Source: Neurospora tetraspora
Lineage: Eukaryota > Ascomycota > Sordariomycetes > Sordariales > Sordariaceae
Reading direction: 5' to 3'
Length of the DNA: 64,000 nt
Assembly (NCBI RefSeq): GCF_033439725.1
Contig: NW_026944387.1
Span: forward strand, 992,001 to 1,056,000
A model generated the notes under the pieces. That model did no database searches and was not told the origin of the DNA. It worked only from the letters and a program-made list of their open reading frames with translations. The translations under genes and the position numbers were made by a program. Numbering within the stretch: position 1 is the first letter of the stretch; each line of letters begins with the position of its first letter. This document shows positions 35,298 through 47,848 of this stretch, one piece after another.

Positions 35298-36091
35298 CTA
35301 AGCAGTCTTCTTCCACTGGGAGTAGATGCCAAGCAGAGAGCTGAGGGTACCAGCAAGACCGACGATGCCATCATCCAAGTTGACCCAGGCAAGAGCCGAC
35401 AGGGGAACAGTCAAGTCGCAAAGGTCCGAGGTGAGCTGGATGCGGCTGGCGGCGCGCTCGCTATAACATTTACAAGTATCGTTAGCAATCACGTCTCTTC
35501 TCTCTCAGCGAATCCACAATCAAGACGGGAAAGGAAAGAAAGCACTTACACCTCAATCCTCTTAGCCTCCACCACACCCTCTCCCTCCTTCCGATCAACC
35601 CTCGCCTCCCTCTGCCTCAACCTCCACAGCGCATACGCCTGCGCAACCACGCTGCAGCTCAATCCCATGACCCAGAACCTCTGGCTTTCCCTCGCCAGCC
35701 TCTTGGCGCTCTCCGTCTTCCGAATACCCGTCGCATCCAACAGGGTACCCAGATCAAACGTCAAATAACCGGCATAGCCGAGCTGGCGGCCGACCGCCAG
35801 ATACCTGAGAATCGGGTCGCCGTTCTTGTTGTCGGCCGCCACTGCCGCGGCCTTGATGTGCTCGACGTTCTTGCCGGCGCGCATGACCTTGCGCACCAGG
35901 CCGAACTGCTTCTTCATCGTCTCCCATGGCGCGATCGACGAGGCCGGCTTGTTGGTCCGAAGCAGGTACCAGGCGTAGAAGCGGGCAAAGTATTGCAGGA
36001 GGCGCAGGAGCTTGTCGCGGCCGACGGTGGTGGCGACGAATTTGAGGTAGTGCGAGACCGCGGGGTGGTAGACGAGGGCGTCGGCGACCAT
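35298..36091 (-). CDS. pex-11: Peroxisomal membrane protein PEX11
   Basis: Predicted 234-residue Pex11-family protein that elongates peroxisomal membranes before fission. Exons 35550-36091 and 35298-35460 join at EVERAA. The N-terminal region contains the amphipathic helix used for membrane remodelling (about residues 55-85, KQFGLVRKVMRAGKNVEHIK). A conserved YAGYLTFDLGTL segment precedes a hydrophobic stretch (VMGLSCSVVAQAYAL). The C-terminus, DDGIVGLAGTLSSLLGIY, is typical of the family, and the length matches yeast Pex11 (236 aa). The 5' leader contains a C12 run and a very long CAA-type repeat (see the repeat at 36160-36314). Confidence 0.93.
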
Positions 36092-36105
36092 TTTGGTTGT
36101 AGTTT

Positions 36106-36117
36106 GGGGGGGGGGGG
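36106..36117 (+). repeat. G12 homopolymer in the PEX11 leader
   Basis: Twelve consecutive G on the plus strand, C12 in the PEX11 sense, 15 bases upstream of its ATG. Confidence 0.85.
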
Positions 36118-36159
36118 TGTTAAAATGCGACGGCTTGCGCGGGTTTTGGTTTTGGTGGT

Positions 36160-36314
<155 letters not shown>

Positions 36315-37156
36315 AGGTTGAAGTTGATGTTCCGAATCGGAAGAGGGTCGGATGTCGCGGTTCGTTGTTGTTTTGTTGTGGATGATGTTCAGGTACAAGT
36401 CAGGTTATAGGTGAAAGTAAGATGAGCTGAGCTGGCGGTCAGACTTCCCCAAGGTTTCAAAGGGGGTGTTTGGGTTGGCTCTGTATCACGGTGATATTCA
36501 ACTGGTTCACGCAAGGCACGTGTGTTGCACTTTGACTTGATGATTCAAAAAATAAAAGTCAGGAAAAAAGTTAAATTAGCTGATCACTCTTTCAGGTCAC
36601 TTCTTGGTCGGCTGCGACTTTGCCCAAAGGGAGCACATGCCGAGGTCTCTCCTCACTCCAGCTTCCCGTCCTCTCCGCCTTTGACTCGGGGGAGGACCCA
36701 TCGGCTCCCCTTTTGTCTCCAACGCTTGGCAATTGCGTGGAGTCATGCAAGGGTCGGCAAGTGCCGCCATGTTTGCAATTGGGGTCGAATCGGGAACGCT
36801 CCATCGCGTGCCCAACGGCGGGGTTTTAGCGTGAGGAATAAGCTTCGGGTTAGGGTTGTTGGTGATGGCGTCATGTCCTGAGATCAACATCGTCTTTCAA
36901 TTTCACAGTTATCATGGGTATGCTTTGTATGTGCTGGCCCGAGATGGCGACTGATTTGGATTCGTATCAAACCACCAGTCCCCACTCCTCAAGATTACAC
37001 ACAACTACGGTCACTACGGAATACGAAGGAAGCATCGCAACAGCATGAGAACACAAAACTATTGACAATGAAACAGTAAACAGGACAGTGCGTACACGTG
37101 CCCCCAACACCGGCAAAGTCTATGCACAGCAAGCCATAATCCAACCATAACCAGCT

Positions 37157-38481
37157 CTATAGCTTCGACGGCGCGGTAAACAGCTTGACCTTCTCCTTGA
37201 TCGTCTCTTCAGCCTCTTTCTCAATGCGCACAATGAGATCCTTGCAGGTCGGGATGTCATTGATGAGACCCATGACCTGACCAGCAGTCCAGACACCATA
37301 CTCGGGGTCACCGTTGATGAACACCTCCTTGCCGCGCTTGCCACTGACGTAAGGAGCAATTTCAGAAAACTCGCCCGTCTTGCTCTCCTTCTCCACCTTA
37401 AGGGCATCCTGTACTACCTTGTTCTTGAAGAGACGGGTGGTGTTGCGCCAGCGCCTGAGAACAAGCGCGGTATCGGTCTCCTGTGCCTTGACAATCGCCT
37501 CCTTGATGTTGTGGTGAATGGGGGATTCGACGGTGCAGAGGAAGCGAGTGCCCATGTTGACACCGCAGGCGCCAAGCATGAGCGCAGCAGCGAGGCCTTG
37601 GCCGTCGGCGAAGCCACCCGAGGCGATGAATGGGACGTTGAGTGTCTGGCGGGCCTTGCTGAGGAGGATGAAGTTGGTAATGTCCGACTCACCGACGTGG
37701 CTGTGATATGTGGCATAAGCAAGACTGGCCAACAAGGAAGAAATGAGGCATGTGGCTTGACCTACCCAGCGCATTCGAAACCGTCGATGCTCAAGAAATC
37801 AACACCAAGCTTCACCGCAGACTGGGCATGTCTGATGGTGGTGCACTTGTGGAGGATGATGACGCCAGCCTTCTTGAGCTTGCTGATGACGGGACCGGGA
37901 GAGTTGCCAGCAGTCTCCACGATCTTGAGACCCTCATCAATGACAACCTGGGCGTAAGCCTCATAGTCAGGGGGAACAAGGGCAGGCAGAAGAGTGATGT
38001 TGACGGCGAATGGCCTCGTCGTCAGCTTCTTGCACTTGCGAATCTCCTGACGGAGTCCCTCCGGCTCAGGAAAGATCAAGGCAGTAATGATACCCAAGCC
38101 ACCGGCATTGGACACGGCACTGGCCAGCTCGGCTGTTCCTACATGCTGTTGACACGTTAGCTCCCGTCTTTTGTGTGTCTGAGAATTAGGTAGGGAAGAA
38201 AAAGCAAAGACAAAGAAAGACAACTTACTTGCATGCCACCCTGAACGACGGGCACTGTTGCGAGTTGAAACAAAGCATGTCAGCCCAAGGACAGAATCGA
38301 ATCGTCGTGTCCCAAAAGGTATGAATAGTAACATGAAACGTGGGAGATTGAGGTGAAGATTGATGGTTGAATGTTTGACCGATTGGCCATTGAGGTTCTC
38401 ATGTGGACGGGAAGGGGAAGGAGTGTATAAGTACGTACCTGTGATGCCGAGTCGGCGGGTAAGTTCAGTCTGCAGCGGCAT
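37157..38481 (-). CDS. Nitronate monooxygenase (2-nitropropane dioxygenase family)
   Basis: Predicted 330-residue FMN-dependent TIM-barrel enzyme that oxidises alkyl nitronates such as propionate 3-nitronate to aldehydes or keto acids plus nitrite. Four exons: 38439-38481, 38229-38254, 37766-38145 and 37157-37700. The second exon is a 26-base microexon. It is needed to encode VPVVQGGMQ, the conserved N-terminal FMN-site strand. Later motifs are SNAGGLGIITAL, HKCTTIRHAQSAVKLGVDFL, GFECAGHVGESDITNF with the family's His, FIASGGFADGQGLAAALMLG (phosphate-binding Gly motif) and GVNMGTRFLCTVESP. The length fits. The N. crassa enzyme Ncd-2 is the characterised relative. This may be a paralogue, and its physiological substrate is unknown. 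Confidence 0.9.
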
Positions 38482-41400
38482 CTTGATTGTTATCGGTGAA
38501 GCAACAACGGCAAGCACGCTTCAAAAAGAGGATGGGGAAAAGGGAAGGAGCAGAAACAAACTCGAATACGGTCACGAAATATCAGCGACAAGATGAGAAC
38601 AGTTTTAACAAAGGCTAGATTCGCCGACTCTTGATATGGCTGATCGTCCCTAGTCAGGTGAGTAGAAGCCGCCCAATGATGGTAGCATCGGCATTCCTGC
38701 AACATCAATGGTGCCGAGGCAATTCGGCGTCTCAAATGTTGATTACTAGTTTGTATCAAGTCGTACGATTACTCTTCATTACCCAGACCTCGGTTGAATA
38801 TGCGGGGTATAACAGCCAGCTAAACTTACGGACTGGTATTATTTGTATGGTTATTTGGTAATTTACATCACTGGAGCGTTGTCCGAGTGGTAAGCTGAAC
38901 TCGCTGAAACCCGACTCCTCCGAGATCCTTTCAAGCGGAATCGTTGGATTGCGTACCCGACTCGTTCCTGCTTCATGAGGCTGTTCAACCACCGCCAAGC
39001 AACAGAATGAGACGCAACAACACTGGCCCTATCAAGGTCGGCACGTCCAGAGCTGAGCCTTCCTTCTTCAGTCTCCAATCCGAATTTCAACTGCCAAAGA
39101 AGTTTGAGCGTGTGCCCTGATGGAAAACCTCACGATTTTCTCTCCAACACAACCTATGACTAACTCGACCTTCAAGTTCCGTCAACCGCAAGTCTTGCTC
39201 ACCACACAGACAAACCGGGACATTGATTCTCCGTTCCTCTTACAAGGTCAGCTACTTCTATACGATTCTGATCATTTAAAATCCATCCACCTTGGCTCGC
39301 TTGGTTACCTACTTCGACCCATGCCCACCAACTACGATCGGTACTAATCACATCATCAACACAAGATCGACTCGAGGTAGCATGAATCGCTGAGAAAACC
39401 ACCGCCGCTCGCTTTCCCGTGGCTTGGGAACCAATGGCGCTACATCATTGCTACCCTTGGAGCGCCTCTCTTCATGTTGTGCAAGGACAACGTGGATGGC
39501 CGCCGACATGATGCCAACCATGTAGGACTCCAGATTGTTCCAGGCCGGCATGTCTTGTACGCCTGCACTTCACCATCTTGAAAGCTTGACGGCAATCTGA
39601 ATGTGAATGAACGCAATCATTCTCTTTCATGAACACGGTTGGACAAACAAGTCGACTATGCAACAGCAAGCCGTGCCGTCTGCAGCTCACCACCTTCGCC
39701 CCTGGCACGCCATTACATACTTATCCTGCCGTGCACATCACGACACAGTTTCCGCCGTCTGTGGCAGCACGGCCACCGGCGTATCCGTCACCGAGGCAAA
39801 CTCACGGCTTCTTGTCTCAGTCTGCATGGTAACTCTCAAGTTGGCCAGAATGCCCTGTCCCGACGGGGCAGAAAGGCCGTTGCAAGAATCCAGTCTCCCC
39901 GCGCCTTTGGGAATCCAGACAGTTCTTCGCCGACGCATGAAAGCCCAACGCTCCGGGGTCTGACTGCGGCATCAAATCGACGAACGATGTACGCCCACCA
40001 AGACCTGGCCATCGTTCCTGACCCAACGACGACATGACACGGAAGAGCGCCATCAGTTGCGCCCTAGATCTATAGAACGCCATGCTTGGATAGCTCCATC
40101 GTCACTCTTCTGGCAAATCGCCTATCCATAGGGCTCCTTTGGGTCCAGGCCATCCAACCTGCTTGTTTCAGATATTCTCCGACTCTAAAACCGGCCACCG
40201 CTCCTCAAGCGACACGGTTGCCCACTCGGCCCAATATCCATCGGGATTGGATAAACCACCATGTCAAAGCTGTCACGGCTCTTCTGAAACACTCACCTAC
40301 CCCATAGTGATACCAAACATATACCGATGGTTGTACGCTTCCGCATCGATTAACCGTCTGTACCACTTCTAACCCCCGGCGCCGTTCATGCCCAGCCGGC
40401 GTGGCACGCACATTGACGCGGTGACACGAACGAAGCCGATTTCCCCGCTCACCATTGGTCAGGCGGCTAATTCCTCGTCCTCAGAGGGCACACGACTGAG
40501 TTCGGCCGACCAAATCCAGATAGCTCTGGCCTCCGGACTCGACCTTACGGCCCTCATCCGTTCTCATCCTGGAAGCGGCTCTGCTGGTTATTTCCTTTTT
40601 GGATTCTGTCGATCACCGTCCCTGACGCGCGTGGCACACCACTCTAATCAACGAGCGGCTACCAACGAGCCGCGTGTCAAGTCGATTTCTAAAAACTGCG
40701 GACCGATCAACTTTTGTTGCCCTATCGCGAGTGGGCCCTTTCCCAAACAGTCCTACCCTACAAGATCAGTGAGATGCATCATAACGCCACGATTCCCCAG
40801 AACTACGGTTAACGCAGGAGTAACAAAAGTTTGAAATTGATCAAGGCCCATTCGATACATTTGCCCCTTAGACCAGGCTGTACTCGCCTGTGGAGGATCT
40901 AAATTGGCTTCTCGTCAACGGTAACTTTTTGTCACAAAGCCTGGCCATGAGAAGAGTAAGATGACATGAAAGGCATCCGGCAATCCCTTGGGCATCTCGA
41001 ATCCTACGACTCTAACACGATGCCTCGTGTCACGGCTTCAGAATATCAGTCTTTGCTATGACGAAACAACACCCCCTGCTCTCGCACGTTGCACGTTATA
41101 GCAGACTGTTCGCTACAGTGCATTTGACCGGCAGTCAACCCCGAAAACCTGACGATGTGGGTTTGCATCGTCAAAGGTGCACTAGCCGGCCGAAAGCGTC
41201 ATAATATTTCGAGCTTGATGAACACACCCAATGCCATCACTCGCTGCGCAACATGCATTGCATGCTACCTAGGTGGCTAGGCACTCTGGATGGCCACTGC
41301 CGATTGACTCCTCCCGAGGGGCCGGTAACAAACAGCTTTGGCGGATCCGTCTCGAATAAAATAGTACTCTCCGTGCTATGAGGTTCTTTGTTATAGGCCC

Positions 41401-43230
41401 TCCTCTGTATCGAAGACCAACATGTGGTACGTTTTTCTACTTGTTTCTGCGCCTGATACACCCCCTCGATCTTGGTTGAGGTTGGTGACCGGCTTGGCCC
41501 AGCAGTCTGGGTCCCGTAAACGCAAACCCCGACCCGGCCGGCCAAAGGGTTACAACGAATGTGGACATCAAACGTTCGGGATACGTCCGGACTCGCCGAC
41601 CCTGATCCAAGGTTTTGGTCATTAGCTCAAAGGGAAAGCTTGTCGTCTGATTGTCGAAAGGAATAAGCAATGGACGACCGTCCAGACAGAAACTTTCGAA
41701 CTGGTTTCTGAAACAAAAATATCGTTCTCGCTGCCTCTGGTCCAATCCCGTGTCTCTCAATTTAGTTGCGTTTCGCAACAAAAAGAAAAACATCATCCCC
41801 CACCATGTGGAGGGGCGGATCTACCCACTTCTAGCCTGGCTGATGGATAGGTAGAGGCACTGACAACTCAGAGGTCAGTCTCGGTGGTCTTGGCACCTAC
41901 AAACGCTCCTCCAACAGGCTGATTTCCGACCACCAAGTGCAGGGAACAACCATCAGAAAGTCTACCCACCGACTTCACCGTCTAATTGTGTTGGGACGAC
42001 TCACGGTAAACTTGTTGTTGTGATTCCTCGCGTCCAATGGGCCAGAGGCATCGGTTGCGATGGTTCAGTGTTGGCGGACATCTAAGGACCCTGCGTCAGT
42101 GGATAACTGTTCTTGTCTCATCGGTATCTCACTGCGTCATTTTGGATTTTCCGCCGTTTTACTTTCTCTCGTTCGCTTCCTCCGGCGCATCTTGGCTGGC
42201 TACCGTCATGGACCAGCCTTGGACGAATGCCCCATAACATCCAACGTGGAGGTCTGGCACCGTCTACCGTGCATCCACGATGACCGCCGCTGCTCTCCGG
42301 CGGCAGCGATCTGTCTGTGGTTACCCAGGCTGAGTACGTGCAGTACACACAAGGTCGGAGCATGCCGTGGTCTGTACGGATGCAACATGACCTTGTCGTC
42401 AAGTGTCATGGCACACTCCACTTTCAATGATTTCCTCCCGAGTGTTACAGTCAAGAGGCGGTACGATGGTGTTCGGCGTACGGGGTACCTCGATGAGCAA
42501 CAGGAAACGGAATTCGAAGGTGAAAGGCCGGGTAACTGTTTACCATTCATTCCTTTAACGACGACCGTAACGGTTCAAGTGAACAAATCAACATACACCG
42601 ACTAGCCGTTGTTTTGACGAAGCTGGATATCCCCGGCCATCTCCCGTGGTAGCTACGTTCGTTTCTCTGTTTCCTCCGTTCCGTGTTTTGTCCGGGGTAC
42701 TTTGTCCTTCAAGTTACCTTCCTAGGTCACCGTCCGCTTGAAAAAATATTTCCCTGGTCTACTTATGATGCACTAGCCCGTGGATTGCCAGTGGTAATTC
42801 TGATGCTCCTGCATATTTGCGAACAAACAATCCAAGATATCCCGTGGAATAAACGCAGGACAGCAGGTCCAGGGGTGTATGGGAAGAAACAAGCAACAAC
42901 GTCTCGAATCCACTTCCGCCACATCAGTCCGACTCGTTTCAACGGTACAAGCGCTACCTACTTCTCGGGCCAGACGGATTGTATAATAAAGCACGAACCG
43001 CTCTTTTCCATTTCCATCCATATCCACAAGGTCTTCACCCAAGTCATCCCTTCACTCAACCGAGTACACACTTATTCACGGTTCTTAATTCATCCTCGCC
43101 CACTCCGCAAATTCGGCCTTTCGACCTCGACTTTCGTTTCCCGCCCTTTCGATCTACATCACAACACTTCAGCCAAACACCTGCACACAACTTACACCAT
43201 TTCATACGTCTCCACCCAAATACCAACATA
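38482..43230. other. 4.7-kb region without recognisable genes
   Basis: Many frames of 60-180 codons exist on both strands, but none has sustained codon bias, plausible splicing into a longer product or a known domain. Base composition is not strongly AT-rich, so this does not look like heavily RIP-mutated transposon DNA. The right end (about 42950-43230) is pyrimidine-rich and is the likely promoter and leader of the dsRNA-binding protein gene. Confidence 0.5.
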
Positions 43231-43626
43231 ATGTCTTTTAACGCCAACCAGTGGCAAAGCAAGCTCGCCGGTACGCAGGGTTTTGATGTGTGTGTTCTAC
43301 TCATGTCATCGACTAACCACTCTTGTAGATGCTTGCCGGAACTATCAGATGCCTCTTCCTCAATATCACGTTGTTTCAGACCGGAGAGGTAAGCAACGAA
43401 TGTGACTATGGGATTGGGAAGCGTCAAAAGCTAACGTTCGGACCCAGGCGGCCGTACTGCTTGGTCTTGCCGTGTGGAAGTAGGCGGAGAGCTCATCGAC
43501 GCCAGGTTCTGGTTCGACGGCAAGAACCTCGAAAATGCCAAGGAGGATGCCGCTGAAGTGGCCCTGAACCGCCTCAACAGCACGAGATCGCCATCATCGG
43601 CAACTAGCCGGAGTAGCATCTGGTGA
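43231..43626 (+). CDS. Small double-stranded RNA-binding domain protein
   Basis: Predicted 92-residue protein that is almost entirely one dsRBD. It is found only after splicing three short exons: 43231-43270, 43329-43388 and 43448-43626. Both introns (58 and 59 nt) have GTACGC/GTAAGC donors, CTAAC-type branch sites and AG acceptors, and all phases agree. The product has the alpha1 segment (WQSKLADACRNYQMPLPQY), the beta strands (YHVVSD, TAWSCRVEV, IDARFWFDGKNLENAKEDAA) and the C-terminal helix of a dsRBD, with a KNLENAKEDAAEVALNRL motif equivalent to the usual K-KxAK-xAA. A Ser/Arg-rich tail follows. No catalytic domain is attached. Its function is unknown; roles in RNA interference or RNA editing are guesses. 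Confidence 0.85.
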
Positions 43627-46600
43627 TTGCGGGAGTCGCCCGATATTTTGCTGCTGGATCGGCATGAATAGGATGGCATTTCTGCGCTTCACTATTTGTT
43701 TTACCACGGCGTTGGTTGTGTTTCCTCATATTTCTAGCCCCGACGGCGTTTCTTTTGTCAAATTTGTTTTGTACGACAACAACCTTACGGCGGCCCTGCA
43801 CCCAGGTGTTCGCCTTGGTTCGGAGTAGCAACGATTGCTCACGCCAAACAGCAGCGATTTCGAAGAAATCTACTACAGCCAAGGCTGCGGCGATAGTGGG
43901 GGAAACCAATGGATGGCTCAGTTGGGTCGAACAAAAGCGGCGCTGCGGCAATCTGCTTGTCCCACCCATCCGGAGCGGGCCCGTCTGTCAGATTTGAGGG
44001 TCCAACAACTCTGGAGTCTCGGTCAATTCACCGCCCCAATCATCAACATGGTCGACACAAGGAAATGATGCATGGAAGTGTGGAGGATGCTGGGGCTCGT
44101 TAGCTCGTTAACGATCTGGGTTGACTCTTGACCGCATGTTGGTGGTCGAGTCCCTTGATCCTGGGTTGACTTGCTCCTCCCTACCAACATTACTGGTGGC
44201 ATCATATCTACGACAATGACTTGTTGGGGGATGGAATTCGACTAGGACCAGAAGGGATCCTCGTCTGTCAGGTGACAGGCCTGCCCGACATTCTTTGGTT
44301 GTCTCACAACAAGGCGGAGGCCAAATGCCTATGGGTTGTTTGTTTTGGGCTTTGGTTTCGTTTTGATGTTTTCATTGCCACCATTTAATACCCTTTTTGT
44401 TCTGTTTTGCTTTTTGGGTGGTAATCTACAAGGAGGAGTGATATTTGATGTAATGGCATTTTTAATCAGCAATTTGGGGTTGTCTCTTTTAGCAGACGGG
44501 AGGGACAGTTGGTGGGACGGCACGGGTTGTTATTATCAGGGAGGCATTTGCGCGAGAAGCTTGGTCAAAAGTCTTGATTGATGTTGGAGCAGTCTAGGAA
44601 GAAAGGGGGAGAGAGACTGGTTGTGGCAGACGCAAATTCGGGAGTTAATCTTTGCGACTTTCTCAAAAGGACGATGGATGAGGGGAGATGACTGGCTGGA
44701 TCCGGTCTGAGTGGTACGATGACTGTCATGAGCGTTACGAGGCTGGGCTTCTCTTTTGCTTTCACGACCGGTTATGTCATTTCCTTTCACCTTTGGTCTA
44801 ATGAGTGAGCGTTTTTTATATCTTGAATATCAGCCTGCAATGTTTTTTGCAGCATCTGAAGAGCACTTCATCCTTCAAGCCGTTGACACGTGAAAGAGAA
44901 TGTACTGATATGAGCTGATGATCTCGAAAATCAACAGCCCTACACGACGATCTCGTGGACATCGGGGCAGCCCTACCGTCAAAACCCAAAATCTACCAAC
45001 GGAGCATAGGAAAACGCCAAACACCATTGAAGAGATGACAATCAGGTTGGTCACACCAGGGGGAAAGCACCTGTGTAAGTGGTTCAGCCAATGTATAAGA
45101 AAGGTCGCTCTCCCGTGACTACCTAGGCGGCAGGCATTCCACTGCTGCGCCTCCCATGCAGCTTAACGTAGCTCTTGCATGACCAAGTCCCGGACGATCT
45201 AGCCCTCGACACAGTTAGTCTTATTGGTGACTTTGTGCGACCTGAAACACGATGTTGATCTTTTTTGTGACATCCGGGATTAGTATGTACGTTCCTGGTC
45301 CGTACTGTGTATATTTCCCCACGAAGGCAGAATAATTTGTCAAGCCAACGAACGGTTCGGAACTGAACGGGGGGAATACAAGACACGGAGCCGAGTCCGG
45401 GACCGGGACCGGAGACCGGTACTATATACCGGTCGGTACCAATGGTTAATTTGGTATGGAATGGACGAATTGTAGACACGGCGCGGCGCAGGGGGCCGAA
45501 GCGGAAACGGAATTCGTTGGTCAACGAACCACGACACAAACTTACAACGAACGGATTTTTACCTAACAGACGGGTAGCCGTGGATAGGCGATCATCCAAT
45601 TCTTGATGGTTACTCAACGTCAAAGTACTTTGCTTCTTACAGATTTTACTACGGTGTGTACTTACTTACTTCCAGACCCGCACTTTGCCGTGTAGATCTC
45701 CATCCAGTCACCCATTCAGGCTCCCGCCCCCGTTAGGTAACTGGCAATGTAGCCGGATGGAAAACTGTTCTGCGGGTAAATATTTGTCTGGAATGGTCAA
45801 CGACAGGTAGCTATCCAGAGTCAGGCAAGTCATACCCAGTCACCACCAGTCTACCAAGCAAGGCGAGCGAGGTAAGGCGAAGCGAGGAGGAGAAAGTGTG
45901 GGATACCGGGGGATACGTAGACGAACTCTCTTCGATGTAGCTTGCCTGCTGTCTTTCTTTCCGTCGAGATCTCACCGCATCTTATGACGGTCACAAGAAC
46001 TGTGTTGACCGATTGTGTGGTTGAGACATTGAGGCGGTCAACAACCACTTTGATGGAAGATACGAGGTGAGGTGGTGATGTCCTCAACTTGAGCCTGACC
46101 AGTAAACATCCTTGTGTCGATGGTTCGCGAATCCGGGGGAAGATGTTGGGACTTTGGGACTTTGGGTGGGTTGAAACCCCTGGATCACTAGGATTGGGAT
46201 CAGGAACCAGACCAGACTGGTTGCAGTTGGAGATCGTGGACTGTGTGTGGGTTGGTGAACATCAAGGTGTCATGCTGCCCGGCCTTGTTCCCAACTCCCG
46301 AAAGGATGGAAGGACAAGGTGACGGCCGGGGGACCAGGTGGGTGATCAACGAACGCCGCGTGGGGGCCCACGTCCGGGTATCGGTTGTTGGTCAGGGGGC
46401 GGTGGCTTTTTAAGGTTATGGTCTGTGCGTCCCCTTGTATTTTGGGGGTTTGAGCCGCAAACGCTCTCGGGAAAACTCCGGAAAGGCGGCTCCAAAAATT
46501 GTTCCTGAAGTCCCGCTCTCCGGTGCTCCACTCGATGCCACTGCCGCCGGCCAAACATTGCAGAGTCCGCCGAGATCACGAGTGTTCGAGTCCCTCCCCC

Positions 46601-46803
46601 CGGCTGCTTCGCGGGTTGCGTGCGTGTAGTAGTAGTGTGTCCGCCCCGTGTTGTGTGGTGTTCCCCGAGCCGGTCCGCCCTCCGTCCCGTCGCCTCCATT
46701 CCCCCCCCGCGCCGTGTGTGTACCCCCACCGTCGTCGTCGCAAACCGATCCGACCAGCAAATTTAACCACCACCACCACCAACCGGCATAACAACCACGA
46801 AAA
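43627..46803. other. Intergenic region, no supported gene
   Basis: Frames up to 166 codons (minus strand 45123-45623) lack codon bias and domains. The right end (46600-46800) is C-rich and is the likely promoter and leader of the ribosomal protein gene. Confidence 0.5.
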
Positions 46804-47848
46804 ATGCCTGCGAGGTTGGGTCTCAGCGCCGCCTTCCGGTCCCTGTCCATCCGGACAAACCAATTGCCTCAGAAGCAATCGATTGCCGCCGCCGTGCAGG
46901 CGCGCACCTACATCACAGATTCCACAAGCTCGTCGAGGCTATCACCCAGAGTCCAAGTCCAGCAACAACAACAACAACGGACACAACCATTCTCGACCGA
47001 GACCACTCCTCCTACCAACAGCAACAATGGCGACCTTGCCGGCATTGAAGGCCAACCACCAGTAGAAGTCACCCCCGAGAACGCTGCCGCCCTTTCCCAG
47101 CTGTCAGAGATCGCATACGGTGTCAAGGCGGCCGACGTCGCGACCGAGGGCCACAAGTACGGCTTGCCCACGCTGCCGCTGCCGTCGGAGCTGCACCACA
47201 AGTACCGCTACTCGGAGGTCGTCAACCACGCTACGAAGTTGCTTATGAAGGATGGAAAGCTGAGCAAGGCGCAGAGGGTACGACGACTGTTCCCCCAGAT
47301 ACATATGACCTCGACTTGCCCACGGCACCTCTACTCAAACTACCTACTTTGCGACGGAAAGCTAACACTACCCTTTTAACAACAACAAACAGGACATGGC
47401 CATGATCCTAAACTACCTCCGCTCCTCGCCCCCTCCCAAACTCAACCCGTCGCGCCCTTTGATCCCCGGCCACCCGCCTGCCTCGCACCTGCCCCTCAAC
47501 CCGGTCGAGTACCTCACGGTCGCCATCGACTCGGTGGCGCCCCTGATCAAGATGCGCGGCTACAAGGGTCTTGCCGGTGGTGGTCGCTCTCTCGAGGTGC
47601 CGCAGCCCATCCCGGCGCGCCAGCGCCGCTCCACGGCCTTCAAGTGGATCTTGGATGTGGTCAACAAGAAGCCGAGCAAGGGATCCGGTCGCACCATGTT
47701 CGCGCATAGAGTGGCTGAGGAGATCGTCGCCGTCGTGGAAGGCAGGAGCTCGGTCTGGGATAAGCGGTTGTTGGTGCACAAGCTGGGCACGGCCAACAGA
47801 GCCAACTTGAACTCGCCGGCGCTGCAATTGAAGGGCAAGAGATTTTGA
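46804..47848 (+). CDS. Mitochondrial small-subunit ribosomal protein uS7m
   Basis: Predicted 309-residue mitoribosomal protein. Two exons, 46804-47277 and 47393-47848, join in phase 0 at KAQR/DMAMIL. The donor is GTACGA and the acceptor AACAG, with a GCTAAC branch site. The N-terminus is basic, Ser/Gln-rich and lacks acidic residues early on, as expected for a mitochondrial presequence. The S7 core starts near residue 135 (EVVNHATKLLMKDGKLSKAQ) and includes PLIKMRGYKGLAGGG, PIPARQRRSTAFKWIL and RTMFAHRVAEEIVAVVEGRS, which contact 16S-type rRNA. The Gln/Thr-rich spacer between presequence and core is longer than in bacteria. Confidence 0.92.

Noticed and set aside
38873-38975. tRNA-like sequence (box A-like TCCGAGTGGTAAGC after a GGAGCGT)
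   Set aside because: No acceptable T-arm (GGTTCGANNCC) follows, the acceptor and anticodon stems do not pair, and the D stem fails. At best a decayed tRNA fragment.
42060-42605. 181-codon plus-strand ORF
   Set aside because: Random-looking composition with many Cys, Trp and Arg; no bias and no similarity I can see.
45123-45623. 166-codon minus-strand ORF
   Set aside because: Arginine/serine-rich shadow-like composition, no codon bias, no splice context.
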